From: UBA5072 sp963822145
GTDB lineage: Bacteria > Bacteroidota > Bacteroidia > Bacteroidales > UBA10428
Assembly (NCBI GenBank): GCA_963822145.1
Contig: CAWGGG010000002.1
Coordinates: forward strand, 682,001-746,000
Length of the DNA stretch: 64,000 bases
Reading direction: 5' to 3'
In this document: positions 9,285 through 18,320 of the stretch, in pieces
How the letters are laid out: every line of letters begins with the position of its first letter
How positions within the stretch are numbered: the first letter of the stretch is position 1
Notes under the pieces: model-generated
The model's input: only the letters and a program-made list of their open reading frames with translations
What the model was told of the DNA's origin: nothing
Databases searched by the model: none
Made by a program: the position numbers and the translations under genes

Positions 9285-9314
9285 TTGACTTTCGCAAAAG
9301 TTTTAGTATATTAG
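9285..9314 (+). promoter_or_regulatory. Candidate Bacteroidota promoter (TTG-N19-TATATTAG)
   Basis: A -33 TTG at 9285-9287, a 19-base spacer, and TATATTAG at 9307-9314 (one mismatch to TAnnTTTG). The predicted start point (~9321) lies downstream of the first ATG (9317), which argues that translation starts at 9338. Confidence 0.55.
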
Positions 9315-9337
9315 CAATGAATAAATATCTAAATCAT

Positions 9338-9865
9338 ATGAAATACATCATCACAATTCTGCTGGTTTTCTTGGCTTCATCTTCGGCTTTCAGCCAGAAA
9401 AAAGGGAAAACTGATCCGAAGGATCTGAAAATTGATTCCCTGACAAAAGCATCAGCTGCCTTGACTTTGCAGGTTGATTCAGTCACCAAGGAACTGGGCA
9501 TTTACTATAGTGTTTATACCACTCTTAAAGAAAAAGTATTCAAGTATAATTTTGATCCGGCAAAAACTTCCAATCTGATTGATTCTCTGCGGACAACGAG
9601 GGATTCAACATTCACAGAACTTTCCGCTGTCAATGCTTCACTGAAGGACAGCTTATCGGTTATGAAAAATAAGAATATAAAGCTTCAGACAACGCTTGAC
9701 AGTCTTGGATTGGGGAATGATCCGGCCAAGGCTCTGGCAAAACAGGAGGCTGATAAACAAAAAGCGATTGCTGACCTTAAGCAGTTAAAGGAATTGCTGG
9801 ACGCCAAAATAATTACACAGGAGGAATTTGATACCAGGAAGAAAAAACTTCTTGAAAAGTTGTGA
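9338..9865 (+). CDS. Exported coiled-coil protein with C-terminal SHOCT-like domain
   Basis: A 175-aa protein. The start at 9338 gives MKYIITILLVFLASSSAFSQ, a clean signal peptide; the upstream ATG at 9317 coincides with the predicted promoter and would add seven residues. The mature part is Lys/Asp/Ser/Leu-rich and probably a long coiled coil (~35-140). The last 30 residues (IADLKQLKELLDAKIITQEE, then FDTRKKKLLEKL) match the SHOCT pattern, a short two-helix domain usually at protein ends and thought to mediate oligomerisation. The function is unknown. It is convergent with glgP, 24 bases apart. Confidence 0.7.
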   Translation: MKYIITILLVFLASSSAFSQKKGKTDPKDLKIDSLTKASAALTLQVDSVTKELGIYYSVYTTLKEKVFKYNFDPAKTSNLIDSLRTTRDSTFTELSAVNASLKDSLSVMKNKNIKLQTTLDSLGLGNDPAKALAKQEADKQKAIADLKQLKELLDAKIITQEEFDTRKKKLLEKL

Positions 9866-9889
9866 TGGATATTCAATGAACCATCAGCT

Positions 9890-12412
9890 TCAACCTTGTT
9901 GAACGGGATTGACCGGAACAGATACCGGTTTTACATACCACACCTGACTGCAATATTCCCTGATCGACCGGTCTGAGGAGAACTTACCCATGCGTGCCAC
10001 ATTCAGGATGGACTTACGTGTCCACGCTTCCTGATCGCGCCACAGCTTGCTCACCAGTTCCTGGCAATCCACATAGGCCTGATAATCAGCGAGCACCATG
10101 AATGGGTCATGCCAGAGCAAGTTGTCCACGATCGGACGGAACAGATTTGGATGGCCGTCCACCAGGGAACCTGAGGCAATAAAGTCCAGCACTTCGCTGA
10201 GACAGGAGTTCTGAGCATAGATATCATAGGGGCGATAGCCCGAGGATCGCAGTTCCTGAACCTGCCCGGCATCGAAGCCAAAGAGAAAGAAGTTTTCGGG
10301 GCCCACTTCTTCACGGATCTCTACATTGGCACCGTCCAGGGTACCAATGGTGAGGGCGCCGTTGAGGGAGAATTTCATGTTGCCTGTGCCGCTTGCTTCC
10401 TTACCTGCTGTGGAGATCTGCTCGGAAAGATCGGCTGCAGGATAAATATGCTGGGCATTTTTCACATTGTAATCAGGGAAGAATACCACTTTCAGCCGGT
10501 CGCGAACGACAGGATCATGGTTCACCACTGCGGCAACCGCATTAATAAGCTTGATGATGAGCTTGGCCATGAAATATCCCGGCGCTGCCTTGGCGCCGAA
10601 AATGAAGGCCCGGGCCGGCACATCCGCGTCCGGATTATTCCTGAGGCGGAGGTATAGTGTGAGGATGTGCAGTACGTTGAGGTGCTGCCGCTTGTATTCA
10701 TGCAGTCGCTTGGCCTGAATGTCGAAAAGTGATGCGGGACTCAGCAACACACCTGTGCGTTGTTCCACCAGCCTGGCAAGGTCTTTTTTGGCGGTGCGCT
10801 TCACGTCTTGCCATTGCTGCCGGAAACCGGGATCATCCGCCAGAGGCTCCAGCCTGGACAGTTCATTGAGGTTATGCAGCCAGCCTGCTCCGATATGTCT
10901 GGTTATCAGGCTTGCCAGCGGCGGATTGCTCACAGCTAGGAAACGCCGGGGTGTTACACCGTTGGTTACGTTGCAGAACTTCTCAGGCCAAAGTTCGGCA
11001 AAATCCTGCATCACCGTCTGCCGGAGCAGTTCGGAGTGCAATCGGGCTACGCCATTGATATGGTGACTGCCCACTGCAGCCAGGTGGGCCATCCGCACAT
11101 ACCTTTCACCGCTTTCGTCGATGAGCGACATACGGGACTGCCTGGCATCGTCGCCCGGGAATCGGGCTCGCACCTCCCTGAGGAATCGCGTATTGATCTC
11201 GTAAATGATTCCCAGGTGACGGGGCAGGAGTCTGCCAAAAAGTGCTACCGGCCATTTCTCCAAAGCTTCGGGCAGCAGTGTGTGGTTTGTATAGGCAAAG
11301 GTTTTACAGGTGATGTTCCATGCCCGGTCCCATTCCATAAGGTGTTCGTCCAACAGGAGGCGCATGAGTTCAGCCACTGCAATGGCCGGATGTGTATCGT
11401 TAAGCTGGATGGCCCATTTCTCGTGAAACCTGTCGAGCGGCCGGTTCAGCATCAGATGGAGGCGTATCATATCCTGCAACGAGCACGTCACAAAAAAGAA
11501 CTGCTGCTGGAGGCGCAGGTTCTTCCCCTGGATCACCTCATCATTCGGATACAGTACCTTGGTGATGTTCTCCGATTCCATCTTGTCTTCAACGGCGCGG
11601 TAGTAGTCTCCATGGTTGAAAGAGGTAAAATCAAAAGATTCCACAGCCTCGGCTTTCCAGAGGCGGAGCTGGTTGCAGTTGCCCACCCGGTAGCCCAGGA
11701 TTGGCGTGTCATAGGCTACCCCTTTTACCACGGTATCGGGGATCCAGCTTACCTGGTACTGTCCCGTGGCATTGATAAATGACTCGGTGTGACCACCGAA
11801 TTTAACTTCGTAAGCGATCTCAGGCCGTCCGATTTCCCAGGGATTGCCAAAACGGAGCCACTTGTCGGTGATCTCCACCTGCCAGCCGTCCCTGATCAGC
11901 TGGTCGAAGATGCCGAACTCATAGCGGATGCCATAGCCAATGGCCGGAATTTCACATGAGGCAAGTGAATCCAGGTAGCATGAGGCAAGACGGCCCAGAC
12001 CGCCGTTCCCAAGGCCGGGCTCCTCTTCCTCCTCGGCCACATCGTTGAGATTCAGGCCCAGTTCCGAAAGTGCCTGCCGGGTTTGCTCAAGTATGCCCAG
12101 ATTCAGCAAGTTATTGACAAGGTGCGGTCCGGGAAGAAATTCTGCAGAAAGATAGGCCACCATTCTGGTCTCGTGTAATCCGTATTCTTCAGATGTCTTT
12201 ACGCCCTGCCGAAGCATGCGGTCGCGAACAGTCAGGGCGAGCGCGGCATACATGTCGTGGGGCGTTGCGATCATCGGCACCCGGCCCAGACCGCACAACA
12301 GGTTGTCGAGGAACGACTGTTTCAAATCGGAAACCGTGTTCCCGGCGCGTACACCGTATGCAGGAGAGAGATCAGCCGACCGGGTACGCATGGATTTCTT
12401 AGAAGTGGCCAT
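9890..12412 (-). CDS. glgP: Glycogen/starch phosphorylase (GT35)
   Basis: An 840-aa cytoplasmic enzyme that removes glucose 1-phosphate from alpha-1,4-glucan ends with phosphate. Family landmarks run in order: EEEPGLGNGGLGRLASCYLDS near 115-135, WAIQLNDTHPAIAVAELMR near 340, CNVTNGVTPRRFL near 465 and the pyridoxal-phosphate site EASGTGNMKFSLNGALTIGT near 665-685, whose Lys binds PLP. Length is normal (~800-850). It lies 40 bases downstream of glgX on the same strand; debranching enzyme and phosphorylase together degrade glycogen, as in the enterobacterial glg cluster. No synthesis genes (glgA, glgB, glgC) are in the window. The ATG at 12412 fits the homologous N-terminus. Confidence 0.96.
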   Translation of the reverse strand: MATSKKSMRTRSADLSPAYGVRAGNTVSDLKQSFLDNLLCGLGRVPMIATPHDMYAALALTVRDRMLRQGVKTSEEYGLHETRMVAYLSAEFLPGPHLVNNLLNLGILEQTRQALSELGLNLNDVAEEEEEPGLGNGGLGRLASCYLDSLASCEIPAIGYGIRYEFGIFDQLIRDGWQVEITDKWLRFGNPWEIGRPEIAYEVKFGGHTESFINATGQYQVSWIPDTVVKGVAYDTPILGYRVGNCNQLRLWKAEAVESFDFTSFNHGDYYRAVEDKMESENITKVLYPNDEVIQGKNLRLQQQFFFVTCSLQDMIRLHLMLNRPLDRFHEKWAIQLNDTHPAIAVAELMRLLLDEHLMEWDRAWNITCKTFAYTNHTLLPEALEKWPVALFGRLLPRHLGIIYEINTRFLREVRARFPGDDARQSRMSLIDESGERYVRMAHLAAVGSHHINGVARLHSELLRQTVMQDFAELWPEKFCNVTNGVTPRRFLAVSNPPLASLITRHIGAGWLHNLNELSRLEPLADDPGFRQQWQDVKRTAKKDLARLVEQRTGVLLSPASLFDIQAKRLHEYKRQHLNVLHILTLYLRLRNNPDADVPARAFIFGAKAAPGYFMAKLIIKLINAVAAVVNHDPVVRDRLKVVFFPDYNVKNAQHIYPAADLSEQISTAGKEASGTGNMKFSLNGALTIGTLDGANVEIREEVGPENFFLFGFDAGQVQELRSSGYRPYDIYAQNSCLSEVLDFIASGSLVDGHPNLFRPIVDNLLWHDPFMVLADYQAYVDCQELVSKLWRDQEAWTRKSILNVARMGKFSSDRSIREYCSQVWYVKPVSVPVNPVQQG

Positions 12413-12452
12413 AAAAATATGAATTGCTTTGATTAATTAAAGATTCAGGATC

Positions 12453-14519
12453 TTAAGTTAATGATAAAACTGCTAAAGAACAGGGGAGGAGTGTGTAATG
12501 CTTTCCAACGACCGCAGGTCCTTCCTGAATTTCATGAATATCCTCCGGTGATGACAGGGAAGTGTCCATCCACAGCTTCCACCGGCATTCTCTTCCGTGA
12601 ATATGTTCCGGAATCTCGAACTTCAGGGATTCGCTGTAGGCATTCACCATAACATGCAGCACCAACTGGCCGCTGAGGGATTGCATGGTAAAGGCAAGGC
12701 TGTAAGAGTGTTCGGACCAGTCGGGCCGGAACAGTTCCACGCCATGCCAGTGGATGAGATTCCGGTCCATCAGTTGCATGAGCGTCATGCCATATTCCGG
12801 CTGTGCAGCATCCCGCAGCAACCTTTGCTTGGTGAGTTGTTTAACAAAGCGGAGGACATCGCTGTGTTTTTCTGTCAGTCTCCAGTCGAACCATGATGTT
12901 TCATTGTCCTGACAGTAAGCATTGTTATTCCCGTTCTGTGTTCTCCTTACCTCATCTCCCATGAGGATCATTGGCGCTCCTACTGACAGCAGGGTCCAAG
13001 CCAGGAAATTCTTGACCTGCCTGTTCCGGATGGTTTCAACGGACTGATCGTCGGAGGGACCTTCAATGCCGAAGTTCCTACTGAAATTGTCATTGCTGCC
13101 GTCACGGTTTTCTTCCCCGTTGGCATTGTTGTGTTTTGTGTTGTAGGAGACCAGGTCGTTCAGGGTGAATCCGTCATGGCAGGCTATGAAGTTGATGCTC
13201 TGTTCTGCCTCGCGGTTTTCATGGCCGTAGACATCAGGACTTCCGAGTATACGTGAGGCAAATCCCGAACTGGTTCCCGCATAGCCATTCATGAAACGTC
13301 TCACATCGTCCCGGAATCTTCCGTTCCATTCCCGCCAGCTGTCACCAATGAAACTCCCCACCTGGTAAAGTCCTGCCGCATCCCAGGCTTCGGCAATTAA
13401 TTTGGTGCCTGCCAGGAAGGGATCCGATTCGATGTCCCACAATAGGGGTGGATTTTCCAGGGGCCGTCCTTTTTCATCACGTGCCAGGATGGAGGCCAGG
13501 TCAAACCGGAATCCGTCCACATGCATCTGATCCACCCAAAAATGCAGGCTGTCGATGATCATCCTCCGCACTACCGGGTGGTTGGCATTCAGGGTGTTGC
13601 CGGTACCTGTGAAATTGCAATATTGAGAGCGGTCTTTTTCCAGCATATAGTAAATGCTGTTGTCGATCCCCCGGAAACCATAAGTCGGGCCGTTTTCATT
13701 TCCTTCAGCCGTGTGGTTGAACACCACATCGAGGATCACCTCGATGCCGGCGCGGTGCAGGGCCTTGACCATATTGCGGAATTCATCGATCGTGGCAAGG
13801 GGAGAACGACCTGATCCATATCCCTGATGCGGTGCAAAAAAAGACACCGGGCTGTAGCCCCAGTAATTTATCAGGCCAGGCGGGGCATCCTGGGTGTCGA
13901 ACTGAAATACCGGAAGGAGTTCAACAGCCGTTATACCCAGATCGACCAGGTAGGGGATCTTCCCGATCAATCCTGCATAGGTTCCACGTTTTTCAACCGG
14001 AACACCGGAAGAGGGGTGTTTGGTGAATCCGCTCACATGCATCTCATATATGATAGTCTGCGCAAAGGGCCTGCGGGGATGCTCATCACCTTCCCAATCA
14101 TAAAGCGAAAGATCGGTCACCACACTTTTCATAGCGGGAACGGCAGGCAAACCACGTCCTTTAAAAGCAGAACGGCTGTAATGTGCAGGAATGGCGACAG
14201 CTTTGGCATACGGATCCAGGAGGACTTTTTCCGGGTCGAACCGCAGACCATCCTGCGGTTCATCAGGTCCGGATACACTGTAGCCATAAAGCTGGCCGGA
14301 CCTGAGGCCAGGGATAAAAACATGCCAGTAATGGTACGTCCTGTTTTCCAAGGGATGCAGGCTGACGGTCCGGGCCGGCAGAATGCTTTCCACACTGTCG
14401 AACAGCAAGAGGTCAACCCCTTTGCAGTTTTTCGAAAAAAGGCTGAAATTGACCCCCACCCCGTCGGGGTGTAGGGTTGGTCCTAATGGAAAGCTTTGCC
14501 CCTGGTGAAGGTGATTCAT
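12453..14519 (-). CDS. glgX: Glycogen debranching enzyme, GlgX/isoamylase type (GH13, CBM48)
   Basis: A 688-aa alpha-1,6-glucosidase of the isoamylase group that removes branches from glycogen or limit dextrin. An N-terminal CBM48 (~10-110) precedes the (beta/alpha)8 barrel. The four GH13 regions are visible: DVVFNHTAEG; DGFRFDLAS with the nucleophile Asp; LIAEAWDAAG with the acid Glu; and IACHDGFTLNDLVSY with the transition-state Asp. MGDEVRRTQNGNNNAYCQD follows as in GlgX/TreX. First gene of the glgX-glgP pair. TreX-like isoamylase and bacterial GlgX cannot be separated by eye. Confidence 0.93.
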   Translation of the reverse strand: MNHLHQGQSFPLGPTLHPDGVGVNFSLFSKNCKGVDLLLFDSVESILPARTVSLHPLENRTYHYWHVFIPGLRSGQLYGYSVSGPDEPQDGLRFDPEKVLLDPYAKAVAIPAHYSRSAFKGRGLPAVPAMKSVVTDLSLYDWEGDEHPRRPFAQTIIYEMHVSGFTKHPSSGVPVEKRGTYAGLIGKIPYLVDLGITAVELLPVFQFDTQDAPPGLINYWGYSPVSFFAPHQGYGSGRSPLATIDEFRNMVKALHRAGIEVILDVVFNHTAEGNENGPTYGFRGIDNSIYYMLEKDRSQYCNFTGTGNTLNANHPVVRRMIIDSLHFWVDQMHVDGFRFDLASILARDEKGRPLENPPLLWDIESDPFLAGTKLIAEAWDAAGLYQVGSFIGDSWREWNGRFRDDVRRFMNGYAGTSSGFASRILGSPDVYGHENREAEQSINFIACHDGFTLNDLVSYNTKHNNANGEENRDGSNDNFSRNFGIEGPSDDQSVETIRNRQVKNFLAWTLLSVGAPMILMGDEVRRTQNGNNNAYCQDNETSWFDWRLTEKHSDVLRFVKQLTKQRLLRDAAQPEYGMTLMQLMDRNLIHWHGVELFRPDWSEHSYSLAFTMQSLSGQLVLHVMVNAYSESLKFEIPEHIHGRECRWKLWMDTSLSSPEDIHEIQEGPAVVGKHYTLLPCSLAVLSLT

Positions 14520-14615
14520 GTCTTATTTTGCTGACATTTGGTGAAAACTATTAACCGGATTAAATTTACAAAAAATAAAAAACCAAATTTGTGATTCATT
14601 GCTTTGAACCCCACT

Positions 14616-15746
14616 ATGCGTCGTAAATCTTTTACTTTTCCCGTCTCAACCCTGATCGGCAGCAATATTTCAAACATCAGGGCCATCTTCAGGCACCACA
14701 GGCCTGCAAAGAAGTTTTATCCCAAGCTGGCGCTGACGCTGGTGGTTGTGGGCATTTTTGAGGTATTGCATGCCTGGGAACGCATGCGTTGGGGCAGAAA
14801 GATCCGGGATTGCCATATGCAGGAGCCGCCGGTTTTCATCATCGGCTTCTGGAGAAGCGGGACCACGTTGTTGCATAACCTGCTTTGCCAGGATCCCGAT
14901 GCCAGTTATACCACAACCCTGCAGACGGTTTTCCCGCATATGGTGCTTTCACAGCGCCTTTGGCTGAAGCCTCTGATCAACCTGGCACTGCCCGCTCTGC
15001 GGCCTTTCGATAATGTGCGGATGGATATGGATTTCCCGCAGGAAGAAGAATACGGGATGACGAATGTTCAGCCCTGCAGCCTGTATAATTTTTTCCAGTT
15101 TCCCGCAGATTTTGATGACATCGTGGAGCATGAGATCACTCCCGGGGTATCTGGACGGCAGGATTTAAATTCCTGGATGAACCAGTACCGGCTGCTTATT
15201 GCAAAAGCCAGCCTGAATACAGGAGGTAAACGTTACATCAGCAAAAATCCCTGCAACCTTGCCCGTATAAAATTGTTAAAGCAAATGTTCCCACAGTCCA
15301 GGTTCATCTTTATTTACCGCAATCCTTACCGGGTGGTAGAATCGCTGTATCGGTTCTACCTGGCCATCATACCCGGTGTGAAATTGCAGGAACCTGCCCC
15401 TGATTTCAGCCGGGAGAAAATCGTGAAATTGTACGTAGATATGATGCGCCGGTACGAGGCAGATAAATCCCTGTTCTCGGGGCAGGAGCTTCTGGAGATC
15501 AGGATGGAGGATTTCCTGCGGGATAAGCTCAGTCACCTGACGGACATTTATGCAACCTTCCACATGGACTCTTTTGATAAGGCCAGGCCATGCATTGAGG
15601 AATATCTCCGAGAAAACGCCGGATATTCCCGTGAATCCTACGAGATCCATCCGGATACTTTCAGGCTGGTTAACCAGTATGCTGCTGATCTGGTAACCAG
15701 TTTGGGCTATCCCCTGCAAACTGGAACGTCATCGGACAGGGTCTGA
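14616..15746 (+). CDS. Sulfotransferase family protein
   Basis: A 376-aa protein of the Sulfotransfer_3-like group. The PAPS 5'-phosphosulfate loop is clear at ~76-84 (IIGFWRSGTT), and the 3'-phosphate loop reads FIFIYRNPYRVVESLYRFY near 225-245. It should transfer sulfate from PAPS to a hydroxyl or amino group; the acceptor (lipid, glycan or other) cannot be told. There is no signal peptide. The ATG at 14616 gives MRRKSFTFPVST; a TTG at 14604 would add four residues and is less likely. It is divergent from glgX and followed by 150 non-coding bases. No PAPS synthesis genes are nearby. Confidence 0.85.
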   Translation: MRRKSFTFPVSTLIGSNISNIRAIFRHHRPAKKFYPKLALTLVVVGIFEVLHAWERMRWGRKIRDCHMQEPPVFIIGFWRSGTTLLHNLLCQDPDASYTTTLQTVFPHMVLSQRLWLKPLINLALPALRPFDNVRMDMDFPQEEEYGMTNVQPCSLYNFFQFPADFDDIVEHEITPGVSGRQDLNSWMNQYRLLIAKASLNTGGKRYISKNPCNLARIKLLKQMFPQSRFIFIYRNPYRVVESLYRFYLAIIPGVKLQEPAPDFSREKIVKLYVDMMRRYEADKSLFSGQELLEIRMEDFLRDKLSHLTDIYATFHMDSFDKARPCIEEYLRENAGYSRESYEIHPDTFRLVNQYAADLVTSLGYPLQTGTSSDRV

Positions 15747-15898
15747 CAGGGCTTCTGCCTGAACGGTTCCGTCTACAATACACGAAGTAAAATCTCTATT
15801 TTTATTAGAGATATACCTTAACCTTATTGCATTCCAGTCATTGTTCCAACAACGATCCTGTTACTTTTTTGATTATATTCACATAAACTACCAGCCAT

Positions 15899-17083
15899 AT
15901 GAAAAAATGCACCATTACGCTTTGTTTGCTGCTTTTTGCTTTTACATCAGGCGTGTTTGCCCAGGAAGCCGGTGAGCAGAAAGTCTTCGAAATCTACGGT
16001 TTTGTGATGACCGACGCCGGGTATAACGCCAATCAGATCCACCCGGATTGGTATGATGTAGTTCGTCCGACAAAACTACCTTCCTATAAAGGCGAGTACG
16101 GTACGGATGGTAATGCTTATTTCAGTGTTCGGCAAACCCGTTTTGGCGCCAAGGGGTATTTGCCCACTCCTCTGGGGGAGCTCAAGACCATCTTTGAGTT
16201 TGAGCTGTTTGGTACGGGTGTTGATGCAGGCCAGACCACATTCAGGCTGCGTCATGCCTATGCCGAGCTGGGCCATTTCGGTGTGGGCCAGTACTGGAGC
16301 CCATTCATGGATATCGACGTTTTCCCAAACACTGTCGAGTACTGGGGACCTACAGGAATGGTATTCTTTCGTAACATTCAGGTCCGCTATATGCCCATAC
16401 AGGGCGATACACGTCTTACGATTGCCCTTGAGCGCCCGGGCGCCAGCGCTGACGGAGGCATTTACGCCGACCGTGTTGAATTGCAGAACATAAGGGCAAA
16501 GTTTCCAGTACCGGATTTATCCTTTGAATTCAGGCAGGCACTGGGTTTTGGTTATGTTGAACTTGCAGGGATACTGCGCAGGATGGAGTGGAAAGATCTG
16601 GATGGAACCGGGACCGATTATAGCGGGAATGCCTTGGGCTGGGGCCTTAACCTGAGCACCAATGTGAATTTCACCAAAAAGGATGTATTCAGGGGACAAA
16701 TTGTATACGGGGCCGGTATTGAAAACTACATGAATGATGCCCCTGTCGATGTTGCCATTGACGGTAATGAAGGTGTTGCTGTTCCGGTGTTGGGGACTGT
16801 TGCTTTTATCGATCATACCTGGAGCAAAAAATTCTCTACATCGGTGGGATGGTCCATGGTGGATATAGGCAATACAGATGGCCAGAATGATGATGCTTTC
16901 AATAATGGGCATTATGCTGTCGGTAACCTGATGTATTACCCGGTTGACAATGCCATGATGGGTGTTGAACTGCAGTACGGAACCCGCAAGAACTATAATG
17001 ATGATTGGAATACAAGCATCTTCAAGATTCAGTTTTCTTTCAAATACAATTTTTCACACGCCTTTTACAGGAAAGCTGGATAA
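15899..17083 (+). CDS. DcaP-like outer-membrane porin
   Basis: A 394-aa barrel with signal peptide MKKCTITLCLLLFAFTSGVFAQ. The mature part begins IYGFVMTDAGYN and contains SVRQTRFGAKG, LRHAYAELGHFGVGQYWSPFMD and PNTVEYWGPTG, the pattern of DcaP-family trimeric porins, which let small, mostly anionic solutes (dicarboxylates in Acinetobacter DcaP) cross the outer membrane. It lies 75 bases upstream of the exported glutaminase on the same strand, with a heptamer repeat between, and has a paralogue at 18321-19607. A role in supplying amides or organic acids to the periplasmic deaminases is inference. Confidence 0.8.
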   Translation: MKKCTITLCLLLFAFTSGVFAQEAGEQKVFEIYGFVMTDAGYNANQIHPDWYDVVRPTKLPSYKGEYGTDGNAYFSVRQTRFGAKGYLPTPLGELKTIFEFELFGTGVDAGQTTFRLRHAYAELGHFGVGQYWSPFMDIDVFPNTVEYWGPTGMVFFRNIQVRYMPIQGDTRLTIALERPGASADGGIYADRVELQNIRAKFPVPDLSFEFRQALGFGYVELAGILRRMEWKDLDGTGTDYSGNALGWGLNLSTNVNFTKKDVFRGQIVYGAGIENYMNDAPVDVAIDGNEGVAVPVLGTVAFIDHTWSKKFSTSVGWSMVDIGNTDGQNDDAFNNGHYAVGNLMYYPVDNAMMGVELQYGTRKNYNDDWNTSIFKIQFSFKYNFSHAFYRKAG

Positions 17084-17085
17084 GG

Positions 17086-17106
17086 CTACAACCCACAACC
17101 CACAAC
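17086..17106. repeat. Heptanucleotide tandem repeat B (CYACAAC x3)
   Basis: Three 7-bp units, CTACAAC, CCACAAC, CCACAAC, starting 2 bases after the stop codon of the porin gene and before the co-directional glutaminase gene. Shorter and of another sequence than repeats A and D, but with the same period and the same position relative to a stop codon. Confidence 0.6.
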
Positions 17107-17158
17107 CTTTTAAATGTTTATTCTATCCAAAAATATTAACTAACTAACAAGTATATCC

Positions 17159-18199
17159 ATGAAAATTACCAATTTCCACCACGTCAGGCTGCCTGTTACA
17201 GTCCTGGCCATTTGCCTGTTCGCCGTTACGGCTATCGTCAAGGCACAAACCAGTGGCCCTTTAAGTCCTGAAAAAATAAAAGCTGCCCTGGATGAGGCTT
17301 ACACCAAATTCAAGGACGTGAAAGATGGTAAAAATGCAGACTACATCAAAGAACTGGCCAATGTTGATCCGAATATTTTTGGTATAGCGCTGGTGACTGC
17401 TGACGGACAGGTTTTCACCCAGGGTGATATCGAGTCAAAGGTTTCCATTCAAAGCGTTTCCAAGGTTTTTACCCTGGCAAAGGTAATCGAGGAACAGGGG
17501 CGCCAGGCCATCCAGGATAAGATCGGTATTGACGCCACAGGAGAAGTATTCAACTCCATTGTTGCCGTTGAAAGGATGAGGGGAAAAGAAATCAATCCAC
17601 TGGTAAATCCGGGAGCCATTGCATCAACCAGCCTTATATCCGGCGCCGATTCGGCTGCCAAATGGAAAAATATCATACAGGTGCAAAGTGATTTTGCTGG
17701 CAGGCAGCTGTCCTTGAACATGCCGGTTTACATCAGCGAAGCTGGAGATAATTTAAGGAACCAGGCCATAGCCCATTTGCTCCTTGCCTATGGCAGGATG
17801 TATTTCGATCCGGTGCAGACCACCGATATTTACACCAAACAATGTGCCCTGAATGTGAGCGCCAAAGACCTCGCTACCATGGCAGCCACTTTGGCCAACG
17901 GTGGCGTGAACCCGGTTACGAAAAAGAAGGTCGTCAGCCCTGAGACGGTAATGTATACCTTGCCTGTCATGGCAACCGCAGGCCTTTATGACGATTCCGG
18001 CATCTGGTACTACAATTCCGGTCTGCCTGCCAAAAGCGGTGTGGGTGGAGGTTTACTGGCTGTATGTCCGGGCAAATTCGGAATTGCTGTGGTATCACCG
18101 CCGCTTGATGCTGCCGGAAACAGCGTGAAAGCGCAACTCGTGATCAAATATGTTGTGGAAAGACTTGGTGTAAATCCATTTCTTATTCAGCCGAAATAA
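17159..18199 (+). CDS. glsA: Exported glutaminase
   Basis: Serine-dependent, beta-lactamase-fold glutaminase (346 aa) that hydrolyses glutamine to glutamate and ammonia. The SxxK catalytic motif is seen in SIQSVSKVFTLAKVIEEQG (~98-116). NPLVNPGAIAST (~155-166) and the later SAKDLATMAATLANGGVNP and KSGVGGGLLAVCPGKFGIAV are family landmarks. Unlike the ~300-residue cytoplasmic enzymes of enterobacteria, it has a signal peptide (MKITNFHHVRLPV, then AICLFAVTAIVKAQ), so it should act in the periplasm. Same strand and probably same transcript as the porin at 15899. Confidence 0.93.
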   Translation: MKITNFHHVRLPVTVLAICLFAVTAIVKAQTSGPLSPEKIKAALDEAYTKFKDVKDGKNADYIKELANVDPNIFGIALVTADGQVFTQGDIESKVSIQSVSKVFTLAKVIEEQGRQAIQDKIGIDATGEVFNSIVAVERMRGKEINPLVNPGAIASTSLISGADSAAKWKNIIQVQSDFAGRQLSLNMPVYISEAGDNLRNQAIAHLLLAYGRMYFDPVQTTDIYTKQCALNVSAKDLATMAATLANGGVNPVTKKKVVSPETVMYTLPVMATAGLYDDSGIWYYNSGLPAKSGVGGGLLAVCPGKFGIAVVSPPLDAAGNSVKAQLVIKYVVERLGVNPFLIQPK

Positions 18200-18320
18200 T
18201 TGATGAATAGAAATTTCAGGGCCCAACTGGTATTTCTTGTATTGCTGCTCATTTGAATTATTATTCCTTAAAACTTATGCCAGGGTAAAAACCCCAATCG
18301 TGCAAAGGTATAAGGGCATG

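Noticed and set aside
11036..11782. Open frame of 248 codons opposite glgP
   Set aside because: Antisense shadow of the well-supported glgP; high-GC codon mirror without family features.
13827..14474. Open frame of 215 codons opposite glgX
   Set aside because: Antisense shadow of glgX, which has all catalytic motifs.
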